Part shown: piece by piece, positions 37,201 through 45,853 of the stretch
Layout: each line of letters opens with the position of its first letter
Position numbering within the stretch: the first letter of the stretch is position 1
Assembly: GCA_020425605.1 (NCBI GenBank)
Contig: JAGQRH010000018.1
Coordinates: 1 to 64,000 of the forward strand
DNA: 64,000 nucleotides
Source: Planctomycetota bacterium
GTDB lineage: Bacteria > Planctomycetota > UBA8742 > UBA2392
Direction: 5' to 3'
Made by a program: the position numbers and the translations under genes
The notes under the pieces: model-generated
The model's input: the letters and a program-made list of their open reading frames with translations, nothing else
The model's database searches: none
Told to the model about the DNA's origin: nothing

Positions 37201-38809
37201 GATCGACGAGAAGAGCCCCGACGCGTGGCGCAAGGTGCTTAGACTGTACCCGCTCTCAATGGCTGCAGACACGGCCGCGCTGGAACTGGCCGAATCCCGC
37301 CGCGCCAACTGGGCGCCGAACGAAGGGGCCGAGATTCTGCGGACCGCTCTGGAGGAGAACCCTGAACGAAAGCGTGGACCGGAACTGCAGGCGCTGTTGG
37401 CACTCTGCTACAAGGACGCCGGTGAGAGGCTGCGGGCGCGCCTTCTTGCGCTACGTGTCCTGCGTGAGTCCCCGAATGGCGAACTGAACGTCAACGGAAG
37501 GACCACTCCCTTCCGCGATTTCCTGAAGCAGATGACCGAGGGCGCGGCCGACGAAGCCTCGACGCAAGCCCTTCCGCAGATGCCGAAGCAGGTCGCCCAG
37601 CTGTGGGCGCGACCCTGGGAAATGGGTGCATTCACTCGCCTGCCGGGCCAGCCAGTATCCATGCCATCCGCACGCTTTCACGTTGGCGAAACGGGGATGA
37701 ACGGGCCGCAACTCGTTGCGCTGGACGCGGCTACCGGCAAACCTGCATGGACCCGTCAGCTGAACGTTTCCGTGACGGGCATTCACCGAACGAGCCGCGG
37801 CGTGCTGTTCGTGCAGGGCAACGGATTCTCGCTGTTTGACGACGAAGGCAATGAGCAGTGGTCAACGCCGTCAGGCGGCACGCCGGACCCAGTCAGCCTC
37901 CAGGGCGGCATGCTGGTTTACGCCACGCGCTTCCTGAACACGCGCACCCGCAAGAACATGGTGCGCATCACCGCGCGCGATGTCGACTCGGGCGGGCTGG
38001 TGTGGCCTGAGCCGAACGTTGACTGTGAGCTTGAGGGCAATTCGGTCCGTTGGATCGGCCAATGCCCCACCGGCATCGTAGTCATGGCACAGGGCAACGA
38101 AACGACACTCAGCCTGCTGAACGCCGAAAACGGCGAGGTGATTGCCACCCGTGTGCTGGATTCACAGGGACGCATTACTGTCCACCCGATCCTGCTGGAC
38201 GATCGCCTGCTGATCATCGACCGAGACGGAAAGGTGCAGAGACTTGACATTGACACCCTGCGCCCCGCCGGCGAATTCGAGACCAAGTTGCGCTACCCCA
38301 CGATGTTCGAGGCGGTCGACGGGCAATGCCTGATCGTGGGCCTTACCAGCGTCGGTCGATTTGACGTCAACGACGGCCATGCCATCTGGCGCCGCGACTA
38401 CGGCGACAACGAGATGATGACTGCACAGGTCATGCTGAAGGACTCGATCGCCATTGCCACACGCTCTCCCAGTGCAGCAGGCCATGTAACCGCCTATGCG
38501 CTGAAAGACGGCAAGCCGAAGTTCACCTACGACGTACCGCGCACCAACCAGACCGATCGCGTCGACCTGCAGAACGCGGCCGGATTTGACGGCGGCGTGG
38601 TCGTCGTGTTCGCCGACAACCGAATCATTGACGGACGGATGCAGCTTTGGGGATTCCGCATGCTCGTCCTTGAAACAGACGGCACCGAGCGCTTTGTGTG
38701 GGAACACCACGCTGAGGACAGCCCCCTGTTCATCCAGCTTGCGCTGACGGACAACTACATCGCGCTCACCTGCGACAAGACCACGTTCGGTTTCGGTCGC
38801 AAGGAATAG
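34271..38809 (+). CDS. Exported PQQ-type double beta-propeller with TPR centre
   Basis: The 1512-aa protein has a signal peptide (RRLSVVAVFVVLAGLSTSAQ). Residues ~30-290 are helical. A first propeller at ~300-760 has repeats such as LCAVDSSTGRLMWKLGG, FALDARSGKVVWDIAQ and YAINPDTGDVLWNL. TPR-like repeats follow at ~770-1090. A second propeller at ~1110-1500 has VALDAATGKPAWTRQL and SLLNAENGEVIATRVL. The W of each A-x-d-x-x-x-G-x-x-x-W blade motif is mostly kept. Such proteins act as periplasmic scaffolds or dehydrogenase relatives. The gene has AGGAG before ATG 34271. Just upstream is the imperfect inverted repeat CTCCGTAC/GTACAGAG (~34235-34255). Confidence 0.82.
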   Translation: MRRLSVVAVFVVLAGLSTSAQIFPRYSQPKADPNAFKISTQANLEEALTRIGRLKSQLAQTKEADEREFLINRILELCQEQLNEDNNDSGVIIVERTDMIFPQPDADESVYDVPIRWQGAFSAVEEELRSLGEEGLTQYEKVYGARASLLLKQAVETRQRERMQYLNRRFGLTKAGVRAGALLANMWFEEGEVSKSARCLERVLSIPELLTVDQRAMYSVWLGHCYRDLGERANLLKLIEQTVTIRDRKVDVGGEQLAVGAVLQQRLMEARDATTDTVDALGVEWPGGNYTNTGLHEKPSDYRQIAWTKTLPRLGATPNYSRFMNYRSSIVPPFLPLFDGNSFYVNTGDRLVAYDLAGSKGDDPTWSCIPFPAFSNNWRTTEPDPGLIMPVSAYRGTLFAAIENPLSTVYHDPNPDQNYRLYSHYPKVRRALCAVDSSTGRLMWKLGGQYEGLKEDQTNFLSSVVYEGTLYAIASRVPSMAEIFLYAINPDTGDVLWNLRLCYGQQETTMFGRPAREPHPSLPCITGGTLYLCTNIGGVVSVDLATRSLRWISRYEYIPRPITKYTETFYREVTWYNSPTIYTESKGKPYVIVAPTDADKMFALDARSGKVVWDIAQDSQPLYGGRALVGVRDGKVIVAGDGGSRGGGASRLHIIDIDNPRAIESIKVTPVDRGNLLSLAGRPCMSDNSVIWPGQEWSDNGCTLAQIDLDKKKVVNSAYVSGTYAGWGYSVFTQHGVVYTVSGNDYSRGNNQLAARFNAQALLDAARAEYKENPDDADCAVRYGLLSLRMGDRTEAMTALKRAFELASRAPLDPRIRDQAGRALVGGYLELADKALEARKYTEALGFVQNAREYAVGRAQLSDCFVREERALLAEGRGADIEEFYRGIIKLDPDFGVGDNPEIPVGLYSSIRLAERLEVTKRDAEAVELWQDVQGNPDRYTFAGEAPRALALGRIRAAIRRSGRSVYSTQDAAADNLIDEKSPDAWRKVLRLYPLSMAADTAALELAESRRANWAPNEGAEILRTALEENPERKRGPELQALLALCYKDAGERLRARLLALRVLRESPNGELNVNGRTTPFRDFLKQMTEGAADEASTQALPQMPKQVAQLWARPWEMGAFTRLPGQPVSMPSARFHVGETGMNGPQLVALDAATGKPAWTRQLNVSVTGIHRTSRGVLFVQGNGFSLFDDEGNEQWSTPSGGTPDPVSLQGGMLVYATRFLNTRTRKNMVRITARDVDSGGLVWPEPNVDCELEGNSVRWIGQCPTGIVVMAQGNETTLSLLNAENGEVIATRVLDSQGRITVHPILLDDRLLIIDRDGKVQRLDIDTLRPAGEFETKLRYPTMFEAVDGQCLIVGLTSVGRFDVNDGHAIWRRDYGDNEMMTAQVMLKDSIAIATRSPSAAGHVTAYALKDGKPKFTYDVPRTNQTDRVDLQNAAGFDGGVVVVFADNRIIDGRMQLWGFRMLVLETDGTERFVWEHHAEDSPLFIQLALTDNYIALTCDKTTFGFGRKE

Positions 38810-38860
38810 CACCACCCGACTTTCGTGGCACGGGCGCTGGCGCTCCGGTATAAGAGAGTC

Positions 38861-39817
38861 ATGTCGGATATCCGTGAATTCGGAAAATCAGTGCTCAAAC
38901 AAGAGGCAGATGGCGTTGCGCGCCTCGCCGGCTTGCTTGACGACAGCTTCGACCGCGCAGTCGACTCTATGCTCAAGTGTACCGGCCACGTCGTGGTTAC
39001 CGGCGTCGGCAAACCCTGGATGATCGGGCAGAAGATCAGCGCCACGCTGGCCAGCACCGGCACGCCCAGCTTTGCGCTGCACCCCAGTGAAGCCATGCAC
39101 GGCGACCTCGGCCGCCTTCGAAAACATGATGTCGTGCTGGCACTGTCCAACAGCGGCACCAGCGAAGAGATCACCCGCGTTTTGCCGGTCGTGAAGCGTC
39201 TTGGATGTGTGTGTATCGGGATGACATCCAGGTTGGATTCCGCACTGGCCGACAACAGCGACATAGTGCTCAACATGGGCAAGATCAGCGAAGCCTGCCC
39301 CATCGGCATGGCCCCCAGCGTCAGCACGACCGTCATGCTCGCGCTGGGTGATGCGTTGGCGCTGGCCGTCATGAAGGCCCGCGACTTCACGCGCGAAGAC
39401 TACGCCCGCTTTCACCCGGGCGGCGCGCTCGGGCGAAGCCTGATGAAGGTTGCTGAGATCATGCGCCCAATCGAGGAGACGGCCGTTGTCGGTGTGACTG
39501 CCACGGTGGCCGATGCCCTCCACGCGATCACGCTGCACAAGACCGGCGCGGCATTCATCGTGGACAAGGGCGTGGTCAAGGGCGTATTCACCGACGGCGA
39601 CCTGCGACGCCATGTGGACGATGAGAACCTGTTCAGCCAGCCGATCGTCGGCCTGATGACAAGCCCCTGCCGCAGCATCCGCGAAGACAAGCTGGCGCCT
39701 GAGGCGGTGCTGATCATTCAGGAAACCCGGATCGGTGAGCTACCGGTTGTAGATACGTCTGGAAAGATTCGCGGGCATGTGGCGCTGAAGGATCTTGTCA
39801 CGATGCACTTCGTCTAG
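38861..39817 (+). CDS. kdsD: Arabinose-5-phosphate isomerase (KpsF/GutQ/KdsD)
   Basis: From ATG 38861 it is 318 aa: a SIS domain (VVVTGVGKPWMIGQKISATLASTG, HGDLGRLRKHDVVLALSNSGTSEE) followed by two CBS domains after FHPGGALGRSLMKVAEIMR. It converts ribulose-5-phosphate to arabinose-5-phosphate for Kdo, so it points to a lipopolysaccharide outer membrane. An in-frame start at 38825 is upstream and less likely. It lies 51 bp after the propeller gene and 20 bp before the cyclase gene. Confidence 0.93.
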   Translation: MSDIREFGKSVLKQEADGVARLAGLLDDSFDRAVDSMLKCTGHVVVTGVGKPWMIGQKISATLASTGTPSFALHPSEAMHGDLGRLRKHDVVLALSNSGTSEEITRVLPVVKRLGCVCIGMTSRLDSALADNSDIVLNMGKISEACPIGMAPSVSTTVMLALGDALALAVMKARDFTREDYARFHPGGALGRSLMKVAEIMRPIEETAVVGVTATVADALHAITLHKTGAAFIVDKGVVKGVFTDGDLRRHVDDENLFSQPIVGLMTSPCRSIREDKLAPEAVLIIQETRIGELPVVDTSGKIRGHVALKDLVTMHFV

Positions 39818-39837
39818 GCGGCTAGGCTCCAGCTTCG

Positions 39838-41709
39838 ATGGCCGACTCATTTTCCTTCGACATAGACTTTGACGCCCCGATCTCCGAGGTTTGGCGGGTC
39901 GTTTCCGATACGGACATGATCGATGGCGCCGCAGGCATGCCCGCCATCGACTATCGCGACGAGCCACAGCCGGACGGAACTTCGCGGCGGTTCGCCAGCT
40001 ACAAGATGCACGGCTTCACGTTCGCATACGAAGAGCTGCCGTTCACCTGGATTCATGAGCAGCGCTACTCCGTGCGGCGCGTCTACAGCAAAGGCGCGTT
40101 CAGAACGTTCGTCCACACCTGCGAGGTGATCCCGAAGGACCCAGACCGCCCGGAGGCCGGCTGCACTGTCCGAACAACATTCGAATGGGAAAGGGCCAGG
40201 GGATTCCTGGGTCTGTTCGCCGCGTCGGGCACGCGGAACAACGGCCTAATCCCCTACACGAAGCTGTTCAATGAAGTCGCCGAACGATTGAAGAGCCGCC
40301 CTGCCAACTCGAAACAACACAGCGTAATCCTGAGACGCCCGGTCGAGGTTGATCGAGTAGACAAGCAGTCCGAACCTGCCAACCGCGACAGCGTCACCCA
40401 ATTCATCAAGCGCACCCGTGTGCTGTTTGATTCGCCGCTGGCCGATCGACTCGAAGAAGCCATCCTCACCCTGCCGGCCGAGAAACTGCGACGGATGCAG
40501 CCGTACGCATTCGCCCGTCGCTGGAGTGCCGATCGGCAGAAGACTCTGAACCAGTTTCTTGCGGCCACCCGCGCCGGGCTACTGAAAATGCGCTGGGACA
40601 TCATCTGCCCCCACTGCCGCGGCGATAAAATGAACTTGTCGACACTGGGAGAGGTGAGAGAAACAGCTTTCTGCCCGAGCTGTAACATCGACTTCGACGT
40701 CGACCTCGACCGCAGCCTGGAAGCCGTCTTCATGCCGCACCCTCAGGTGCGAGAAGTGCCGGATGCCCAGTACTGCCTCGGCGGCCCCGGCACAACCCCT
40801 CACATCGTCTACCAGCACCAGCTTGCGCCCGGTACTGAGCACTCGTTCACCTTCCGGTTAGCGGCCGGGCGTTATCGGGTCCGGGCGACGGGCGAAAAGG
40901 CCTATCGCTGGATTGAAGTCAGCGACGGCGGCCCAGTTGGCGACATCACATTCACGATTCGCGACGAAGCCATCGACGGAGAAGACGCAACGGCCGTTGA
41001 GAGCGCGCCGATCAGCCTCAAATTCATCAACGCTTCGGGCCGATCCGCCGTGGTGGTGGTCGAGAGCGTTGAGTGGGCTCGGGATGCGCTCAGCGCCGGT
41101 GAACTGGTTGCGGACCAGCGCTTTCGCGACCTGTTCAGCAGCGAGGTTCTTGCGCCGGGTATCAGCCTTGCCGTGGAGGATTCGACGATCTTGTTCACCG
41201 ACGTCGTCGGCAGTACCGCGATGTACAACAACCTCGGTGACGCCAAGGCTTTCAGTCTCGTTCGTACGCACTTTGACGTGCTGCATGAGATCGTCGAGCG
41301 CCACCGGGGAGCCATCGTCAAGACCATCGGAGACGCGATCATGGCCGTCTTCACCAAGCCTGATAACGCGCTGCGCGCCGCGGACGAGTTGCACGGGCGC
41401 GTCGACGAGTATGTGCGACAGCGTGGGCACGATGAAGGCGTGCAGTTGAAAGTCGGCCTGCATGCAGGACCATGCATCGCAGTGACGCTGAATGAGCGGC
41501 TCGACTACTTCGGGACGACTGTCAATCTCGCTGCAAGAGTGCAGGGGCTCAGCGAAGGCGGCGACATCATGGCCACCAAGCTGCTCGCGGACCGCAGCAA
41601 CGACTGCGAGCCACTGAGAGAGTCCGGCTGGCAAAGCAAGCCGGAGCAGGCATACGCAAAAGGCTTCGCCGAGCCCGTACCAGTCCTCCGCTTCACGCGC
41701 AGTGACTGA
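39838..41709 (+). CDS. Class III nucleotide cyclase with DUF5939-type N-terminal region
   Basis: This 623-aa protein starts with a START/SRPBCC-like domain (~1-155), then a helical stretch and a zinc-ribbon-like segment with two CxxC pairs (CPHCRGDK and CPSCNIDF, ~255-285). A beta-rich region follows (~300-430). A class III cyclase domain ends the protein: ILFTDVVGSTAMYNN (metal Asp), VKTIGDAIMAVF (Lys and second metal Asp) and DYFGTTVNLAAR. The set matches DUF5939-adenylate/guanylate cyclases. The catalytic residues look complete, and a single cyclase domain would act as a homodimer. The signal sensed by the START-like head is unknown. Confidence 0.9.
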   Translation: MADSFSFDIDFDAPISEVWRVVSDTDMIDGAAGMPAIDYRDEPQPDGTSRRFASYKMHGFTFAYEELPFTWIHEQRYSVRRVYSKGAFRTFVHTCEVIPKDPDRPEAGCTVRTTFEWERARGFLGLFAASGTRNNGLIPYTKLFNEVAERLKSRPANSKQHSVILRRPVEVDRVDKQSEPANRDSVTQFIKRTRVLFDSPLADRLEEAILTLPAEKLRRMQPYAFARRWSADRQKTLNQFLAATRAGLLKMRWDIICPHCRGDKMNLSTLGEVRETAFCPSCNIDFDVDLDRSLEAVFMPHPQVREVPDAQYCLGGPGTTPHIVYQHQLAPGTEHSFTFRLAAGRYRVRATGEKAYRWIEVSDGGPVGDITFTIRDEAIDGEDATAVESAPISLKFINASGRSAVVVVESVEWARDALSAGELVADQRFRDLFSSEVLAPGISLAVEDSTILFTDVVGSTAMYNNLGDAKAFSLVRTHFDVLHEIVERHRGAIVKTIGDAIMAVFTKPDNALRAADELHGRVDEYVRQRGHDEGVQLKVGLHAGPCIAVTLNERLDYFGTTVNLAARVQGLSEGGDIMATKLLADRSNDCEPLRESGWQSKPEQAYAKGFAEPVPVLRFTRSD

Positions 41710-42792
41710 TCACTTGCCCGGGTCATTCGCCGCCCAGCGGATCGCGTTCTTCCAGAACTTGTAGAAGTAGTAATCCCCGACAAATTCGCGCCAGTAGTGG
41801 AAATCGTCAGTTCCCAAGTAAAGCACTCGTCCCTTGCCATACTCTTTGGTGACCACCAACGGCTCTCCTTCAGCGACCAACCCACCCTCGCGTACGACGC
41901 GGGCCAGCACCGTGGCTCCCTCCGCCGCTCCGCCAGTCACTTGATACCAGTACAAGCCGTGCAATGCTCCCGGCCGGAATCTCCCTTCGACCTCTCTGCC
42001 AAGCAATTCATCCCGCCGGGACTCATCGCTGGCCAGGTTGAACAGTTCGTGATCGCGTCCCTGTGGCGTGCGGGCCAGGTGTTTGACGATGTTCGAGTTG
42101 ACAGCGCTTTCGTAGCCAGCAGGGAAATCGAGGCTGATCGGACAGAGCTTGCGAAAGGACTCGTAGTTGACGTAGTCCCGCGGGTTGTGCGCGCTGCCGG
42201 ATATCAAGATCAGACCGCCGCCCTGTTTGACCCAGGCTTCAAGCCAGTCCCAGTATTCAGGATGCCAGAGGAATGAATCGGGTTCGACATCTCCGACAAT
42301 GACAACGTCGTAGTCCAGTTGAATCAGATCGCCCTTCTTGCTGACCATCAGTTCATGCTCGGAATCATAAAAGGGTGCGGTGAGCGGCTTGATTCGATGC
42401 TTGACTTCATCCGACCAGACCGAAGTCGGCTGCGACCAACCATCCTGCGCGTCAAGGAAATATCCCTGATAGGCGAGCCCCTTGTCGCGCTTCAGCGCCT
42501 CATTGAGGACTCGCGCTTCCCACCGGAAACGCTGCTCGACGAAAAACACCTTCAACTCGCGCGAGTAACCAGACGGCATTGGCAGGGCACCACTCGCCGG
42601 CGAGGCGCCTTTGCCAGCCACGTCAGGTTCCGCTTTGGCGGTTGCAACCGGTTCGCTGTTCGTGATTGACGGATTGCATGTCGGCACGGGAGCTGATTCT
42701 CTCGAGCCCGCCGGGTCCGGAGACTCTGGCCCCTGCGGCCCGCACGCAACCAGCAGGACTGCAATGACCAACAATGCGGAAGCGGTCTTCAT
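41710..42792 (-). CDS. Lipoprotein with glutamine-amidotransferase-like fold
   Basis: From ATG 42792 (MKTASALLVIAVLLVACG) it is 360 aa; ATG 42813, also in frame, would overlap the upstream gene. The lipobox is LVAC. The body has an amidotransferase/BPL-N-like pattern found in Planctomycetes: ELKVFFVEQRFRWEARVLNEAL, DVVIVGDVEPDSFL, and LEAWVKQGGGLILISGSAHNP. It then ends with LYLGTDDFHYWREFVGDYYFYKFWKNAIRW. The catalytic Cys is not evident, so it is probably a non-enzymatic relative. It is third in a run of three lipoprotein genes. Confidence 0.62.
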   Translation of the reverse strand: MKTASALLVIAVLLVACGPQGPESPDPAGSRESAPVPTCNPSITNSEPVATAKAEPDVAGKGASPASGALPMPSGYSRELKVFFVEQRFRWEARVLNEALKRDKGLAYQGYFLDAQDGWSQPTSVWSDEVKHRIKPLTAPFYDSEHELMVSKKGDLIQLDYDVVIVGDVEPDSFLWHPEYWDWLEAWVKQGGGLILISGSAHNPRDYVNYESFRKLCPISLDFPAGYESAVNSNIVKHLARTPQGRDHELFNLASDESRRDELLGREVEGRFRPGALHGLYWYQVTGGAAEGATVLARVVREGGLVAEGEPLVVTKEYGKGRVLYLGTDDFHYWREFVGDYYFYKFWKNAIRWAANDPGK

Positions 42793-42805
42793 ACGCGCAA
42801 GTCTA

Positions 42806-43600
42806 TCAGTCATCCGAAGACCGCAGGCGCACAAATAGCAGCCGGATGCGTGTCCCATCGTCGTGCGCGGAGCGGCTGAGCTGAAACACTGCCGTTTCGC
42901 CGGGTAGGATCGTTTCTGTGGCCACTCTCTGCACCACAACCAGCTCGGGTACCTGGATCTTCACTCCTTTCCCAGGCACCAGCTCGACAGCAACATCCGC
43001 GACCGGCTGCACTACCTGGGACGATGCGAAGTCGGCCTTGATACTGACGCCATCGCCGGCCTTGGAGAAGGTCAGTTTTCCGTCCACCCCTTCCGTCAAC
43101 TCGTCAAACAATGGCGACAGGTCGCCGTCCCGGCTGGCATGCCAGTCCTGAAGGTAGATCAACTCACGCTTCCATACATAGGGCGTCTCAGAGCCGAACT
43201 CCACGTCCACGCGCGGGCGATCCAACAGGGTCCCGTGGCCCCAGGATGCATTCACTGCCGCGATTTCCCCCATAGCGGAACTGAAACTTCGGGGTGCGAT
43301 GTCGGTCGGTCCCAGGATTCCCATCAGCTGCTCGGCCGTGTCTGAATCCAGGTCCAGCAGCGTGATGTCGGCGACCTCGCCCGCTCCAGCCCCGGGCTTG
43401 AAGTTGCTCGGGCGCGTCGTCACATACTTCAGCCCATTGCCATCCCATAGCGGGTAGCCGTCGTCGAGCCGCGCGTCTTCGCCCCCCGTGGCTGCAGTGT
43501 TGCCTGTCGTGGCGCAACCGGCGAAGGCCAGCAGCATGATCAAGCACAGCTCGTACAGTGAACGCGCCACAACAACGCGCAGCGTCTCAAGGACACGCAT
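42806..43600 (-). CDS. Lipoprotein, secretin-like beta segment at C-terminus
   Basis: The 264-aa protein has a hydrophobic signal ending in FAGC. The C-terminal ~90 residues (GVSIKADFASSQVV, KIQVPELVVVQRVATETILPGETAVFQL) show alternating beta segments and a T-x-x-x-x-G turn reminiscent of secretin domains. It resembles the neighbouring lipoprotein at 43636-44436 in plan. The similarity is weak and by eye only. It lies 35 bp after that gene on the same strand. Confidence 0.5.
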   Translation of the reverse strand: MRVLETLRVVVARSLYELCLIMLLAFAGCATTGNTAATGGEDARLDDGYPLWDGNGLKYVTTRPSNFKPGAGAGEVADITLLDLDSDTAEQLMGILGPTDIAPRSFSSAMGEIAAVNASWGHGTLLDRPRVDVEFGSETPYVWKRELIYLQDWHASRDGDLSPLFDELTEGVDGKLTFSKAGDGVSIKADFASSQVVQPVADVAVELVPGKGVKIQVPELVVVQRVATETILPGETAVFQLSRSAHDDGTRIRLLFVRLRSSDD

Positions 43601-43635
43601 GGTGGAACTCCGCAGGGGATTGGCGGGGCTTGTGG

Positions 43636-44436
43636 CTACTTTTCTTCAGGATCGTCCGGTGTTGCTTCAGGCGTTGCAGGCTTCTCGGACAAGTCCATGC
43701 GGTTGCCAGTGATCAGCACGACATAAACTCCGTCTTCGCGATCGGCCATGCCGGTCAGCACCAAAACCTTGCTCTCGGCAACCTTGCCCTGCCCCTTCAT
43801 CCGTTGGGTGAAGACCACAGGCGTCTGGATCGTCACCGGCGCGCCCCCAAGCGAGATTTCCTGCGTCTGAATTGGCTTCACCAGGTCGACAAGCGCCAGG
43901 TCGAGCGAAAGATCCATACGATTCTCGTCCGACGACTGTGCACGCAGGCCCAACACGATGCCTTCCTGCATCACATCGATGACTGGATCTGCAATCCTCG
44001 TGCTCTCTTTGCCGCTGAGGTCGAAGCCGCTGATGTACGCAACCTGGTTCAGGATAGTGATCGTGCCCGACTGCCCTTCCATCACGCTCAAGCGGGGCGC
44101 GGATATCAGGTTCAGCCCGGCGATGCGCCGGCCGGCCAGTTCTGCCTCGTCCATCGTCCACGCGCCGATGCTGCGTGCACGTGCCCCAAAGACATCTTCA
44201 GCTTGGGCCGAATCACATCGAATGATCCTGACTTCCAGCATGTAGGCGGTGTCAGATTTCGCCTCCGGCTGGGTGTACTCGGGCAATTCTGTATTCAAGT
44301 TTCTGTTCAGGCCCCCGCTGTAGGCGACGCTGAAGTCGGGCAGAACTTCCAGCTTGACGGGTTCAGTCTTCTGTTGTGTGGCGCAACCACAGGCCAACAG
44401 GACCACGGCCGCCAGAATTGCGGAAACGGTTCGCAT
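43636..44436 (-). CDS. Lipoprotein with secretin-type beta domain pattern
   Basis: The 266-aa protein starts with a lipoprotein signal (AAVVLLACGC). Its C-terminal half reads like the secretin (GspD/PilQ) core: GIVLGLRAQSSDENRMDLSL, QTPVVFTQRMKGQGKVAES, KVLVLTGMADREDG. The preceding part has G-x-x-x-x-x-N-Q-V-x-Y-I. A membrane channel role is not claimed, because the protein is too short. It heads the three-gene minus-strand run and diverges from prfB across 147 bp. Confidence 0.55.
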   Translation of the reverse strand: MRTVSAILAAVVLLACGCATQQKTEPVKLEVLPDFSVAYSGGLNRNLNTELPEYTQPEAKSDTAYMLEVRIIRCDSAQAEDVFGARARSIGAWTMDEAELAGRRIAGLNLISAPRLSVMEGQSGTITILNQVAYISGFDLSGKESTRIADPVIDVMQEGIVLGLRAQSSDENRMDLSLDLALVDLVKPIQTQEISLGGAPVTIQTPVVFTQRMKGQGKVAESKVLVLTGMADREDGVYVVLITGNRMDLSEKPATPEATPDDPEEK

Positions 44437-44583
44437 GTAGAACTTTCTATCGGGGTATGTGCGGGGTTCGCGGCATCATGCTAGTAGCGGCCGGGAAGCA
44501 ATCCAGCACTTTTCTCCCCGGTGACACGGCCGCCCCCAGCGCTACACTGACGCTTGATCGAATGACCTACCGGAAATGGCGAC

Positions 44584-45715
44584 ATGCGCGAAGACCTGTT
44601 TGAGAAGACCAGCCACCTGAGAGAGCGAACCACCAATCTCCAGGTGTCGCTTTGACTACGATTCACTCGCGCGCAAACTAGCTGAACTTCAGAAGAAGAT
44701 GGCAGCTGACGGCTTCTGGGATGTCCAGGAGTCTGCCCAGAAGGTCGTTGCCGAGGTGCGCCGTATTCGCACCCAGACTGAGCCCATCGACGCCTTGCTC
44801 GGCAAACTCGACGACATCCAGGCTATGCTCGACCTGGCCGACGAAGTCGGTGACGAAGCCACATTCACAGAAGCCGAAAGCGACATCGCAGCGGCCGAGC
44901 AGATCTACGACAAGATTGAAACCCAGGCGCTGCTCAATGAGCCGGGCGATGAAGGCAACTGCTTTCTTTCTGTGCAGGCGGGAACCGGCGGTACAGACGC
45001 CTGCGACTGGGCGCAAAAGCTGTTCGAGATGTACATGCGCTGGGCCGGCAAGCAGGGCTACGACATAGAGCAGATTGACTACCAGGAGGATGAAGTGGCC
45101 GGCATCCGCAGTGCCGCGGCGCTGATCAAGGGTCCGTTCGCGGCCGGCATGCTGCGCGGCGAGGTCGGCACGCATAGGCTTGTGCGGATTTCACCCTTCA
45201 ACGCGGCCGGCAAGCGCCAGACTGCATTCGCCAGCGTGGACGTGGTGCCTGAAGCGATGTCCGACGAGATTGACATCGAGATCAACGAAAACGACCTGGA
45301 CCTGAACTTCAGCCGCGCCGGTGGAAAGGGCGGCCAAAACGTCAACAAGGTCGAAAGCGCCGTTCGCATGACGCACATTCCAACGGGGGTGGTCGTCAGT
45401 TGCCGCAGCGAGCGTAGTCAGCACCAGAATCGCGCCATCGCCATGGAAATGCTACGCGCAAAGCTCTACCAGATGGAGCGTGCCAAGCGCGATGAAGAGC
45501 TCGCCAAGTTGTACGGCGCCAAGGGCGAAGTCGGATTCGGCCACCAGATCAGGAACTACGTGCTCAATCCGTACACCATGGTGAAAGACGCCCGCACCGG
45601 CGTCGAGACCAGCCACGTAGAGAACGTGTTGGCAGGCGAAATCGACCCCTTCATCGAAGCCTATCTAAAGTGGCATCACGCAAAGAAAACCCAAGCCGCC
45701 AAAGCGGCCGAATAA
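44584..45715 (+). CDS. prfB: Peptide chain release factor 2 (programmed +1 frameshift)
   Basis: The gene reads ATG 44584 to CTT 44652, then TGA. Skipping T44653 continues in the +1 frame with GAC TAC GAT. The joined product is 376 aa, normal for RF2, and the junction LQVSL/DYDSLA matches the family's L-D-Y-D. The 3' frame alone would start at ATG 44699 and lack the N-terminus. SPF (RISPFNAAGKRQ), which selects UGA and UAA, and the GGQ motif (GGKGGQNVNKVE), which triggers hydrolysis, are present. The start region lacks a strong Shine-Dalgarno apart from GGAAAT. Confidence 0.95.
44642..44656 (+). promoter_or_regulatory. RF2 programmed frameshift site
   Basis: AGGTG (44642-44646), three spacer bases, then CTT TGA C (44650-44656). 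The layout matches the known site of AGGGGG, three bases and CUU UGA C, with a weaker internal Shine-Dalgarno. Low RF2 lets ribosomes slip on CUU, so the protein controls its own synthesis. Confidence 0.9.
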
Positions 45716-45736
45716 CCCAACTGGCATCAAATTGCA

Positions 45737-45766
45737 TTGGCGGCAACCAGCCCTTCCACGTATTAG
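45737..45766 (+). promoter_or_regulatory. Possible promoter of the oligopeptide transport genes
   Basis: TTGGCG (45737-45742) and TATTAG (45761-45766) are 18 bp apart in the 138-bp gap after prfB, each matching four of six consensus bases. A short hairpin GGCCAC-ATGG-GTGGCC follows at 45770-45785. Confidence 0.35.
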
Positions 45767-45853
45767 AAAGGCCACATGGGTGGCCAGACCAAGGTGGAAT
45801 GAGGCGGGGGTTCGGGTATGATCCCGGGTCCCTTGATGAATGCTGGAGGCGTG

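Noticed and set aside
44584-44699. prfB pseudogene or frameshift error
   Set aside because: The TGA lies exactly at the known RF2 frameshift site, and the +1 frame restores the family sequence.
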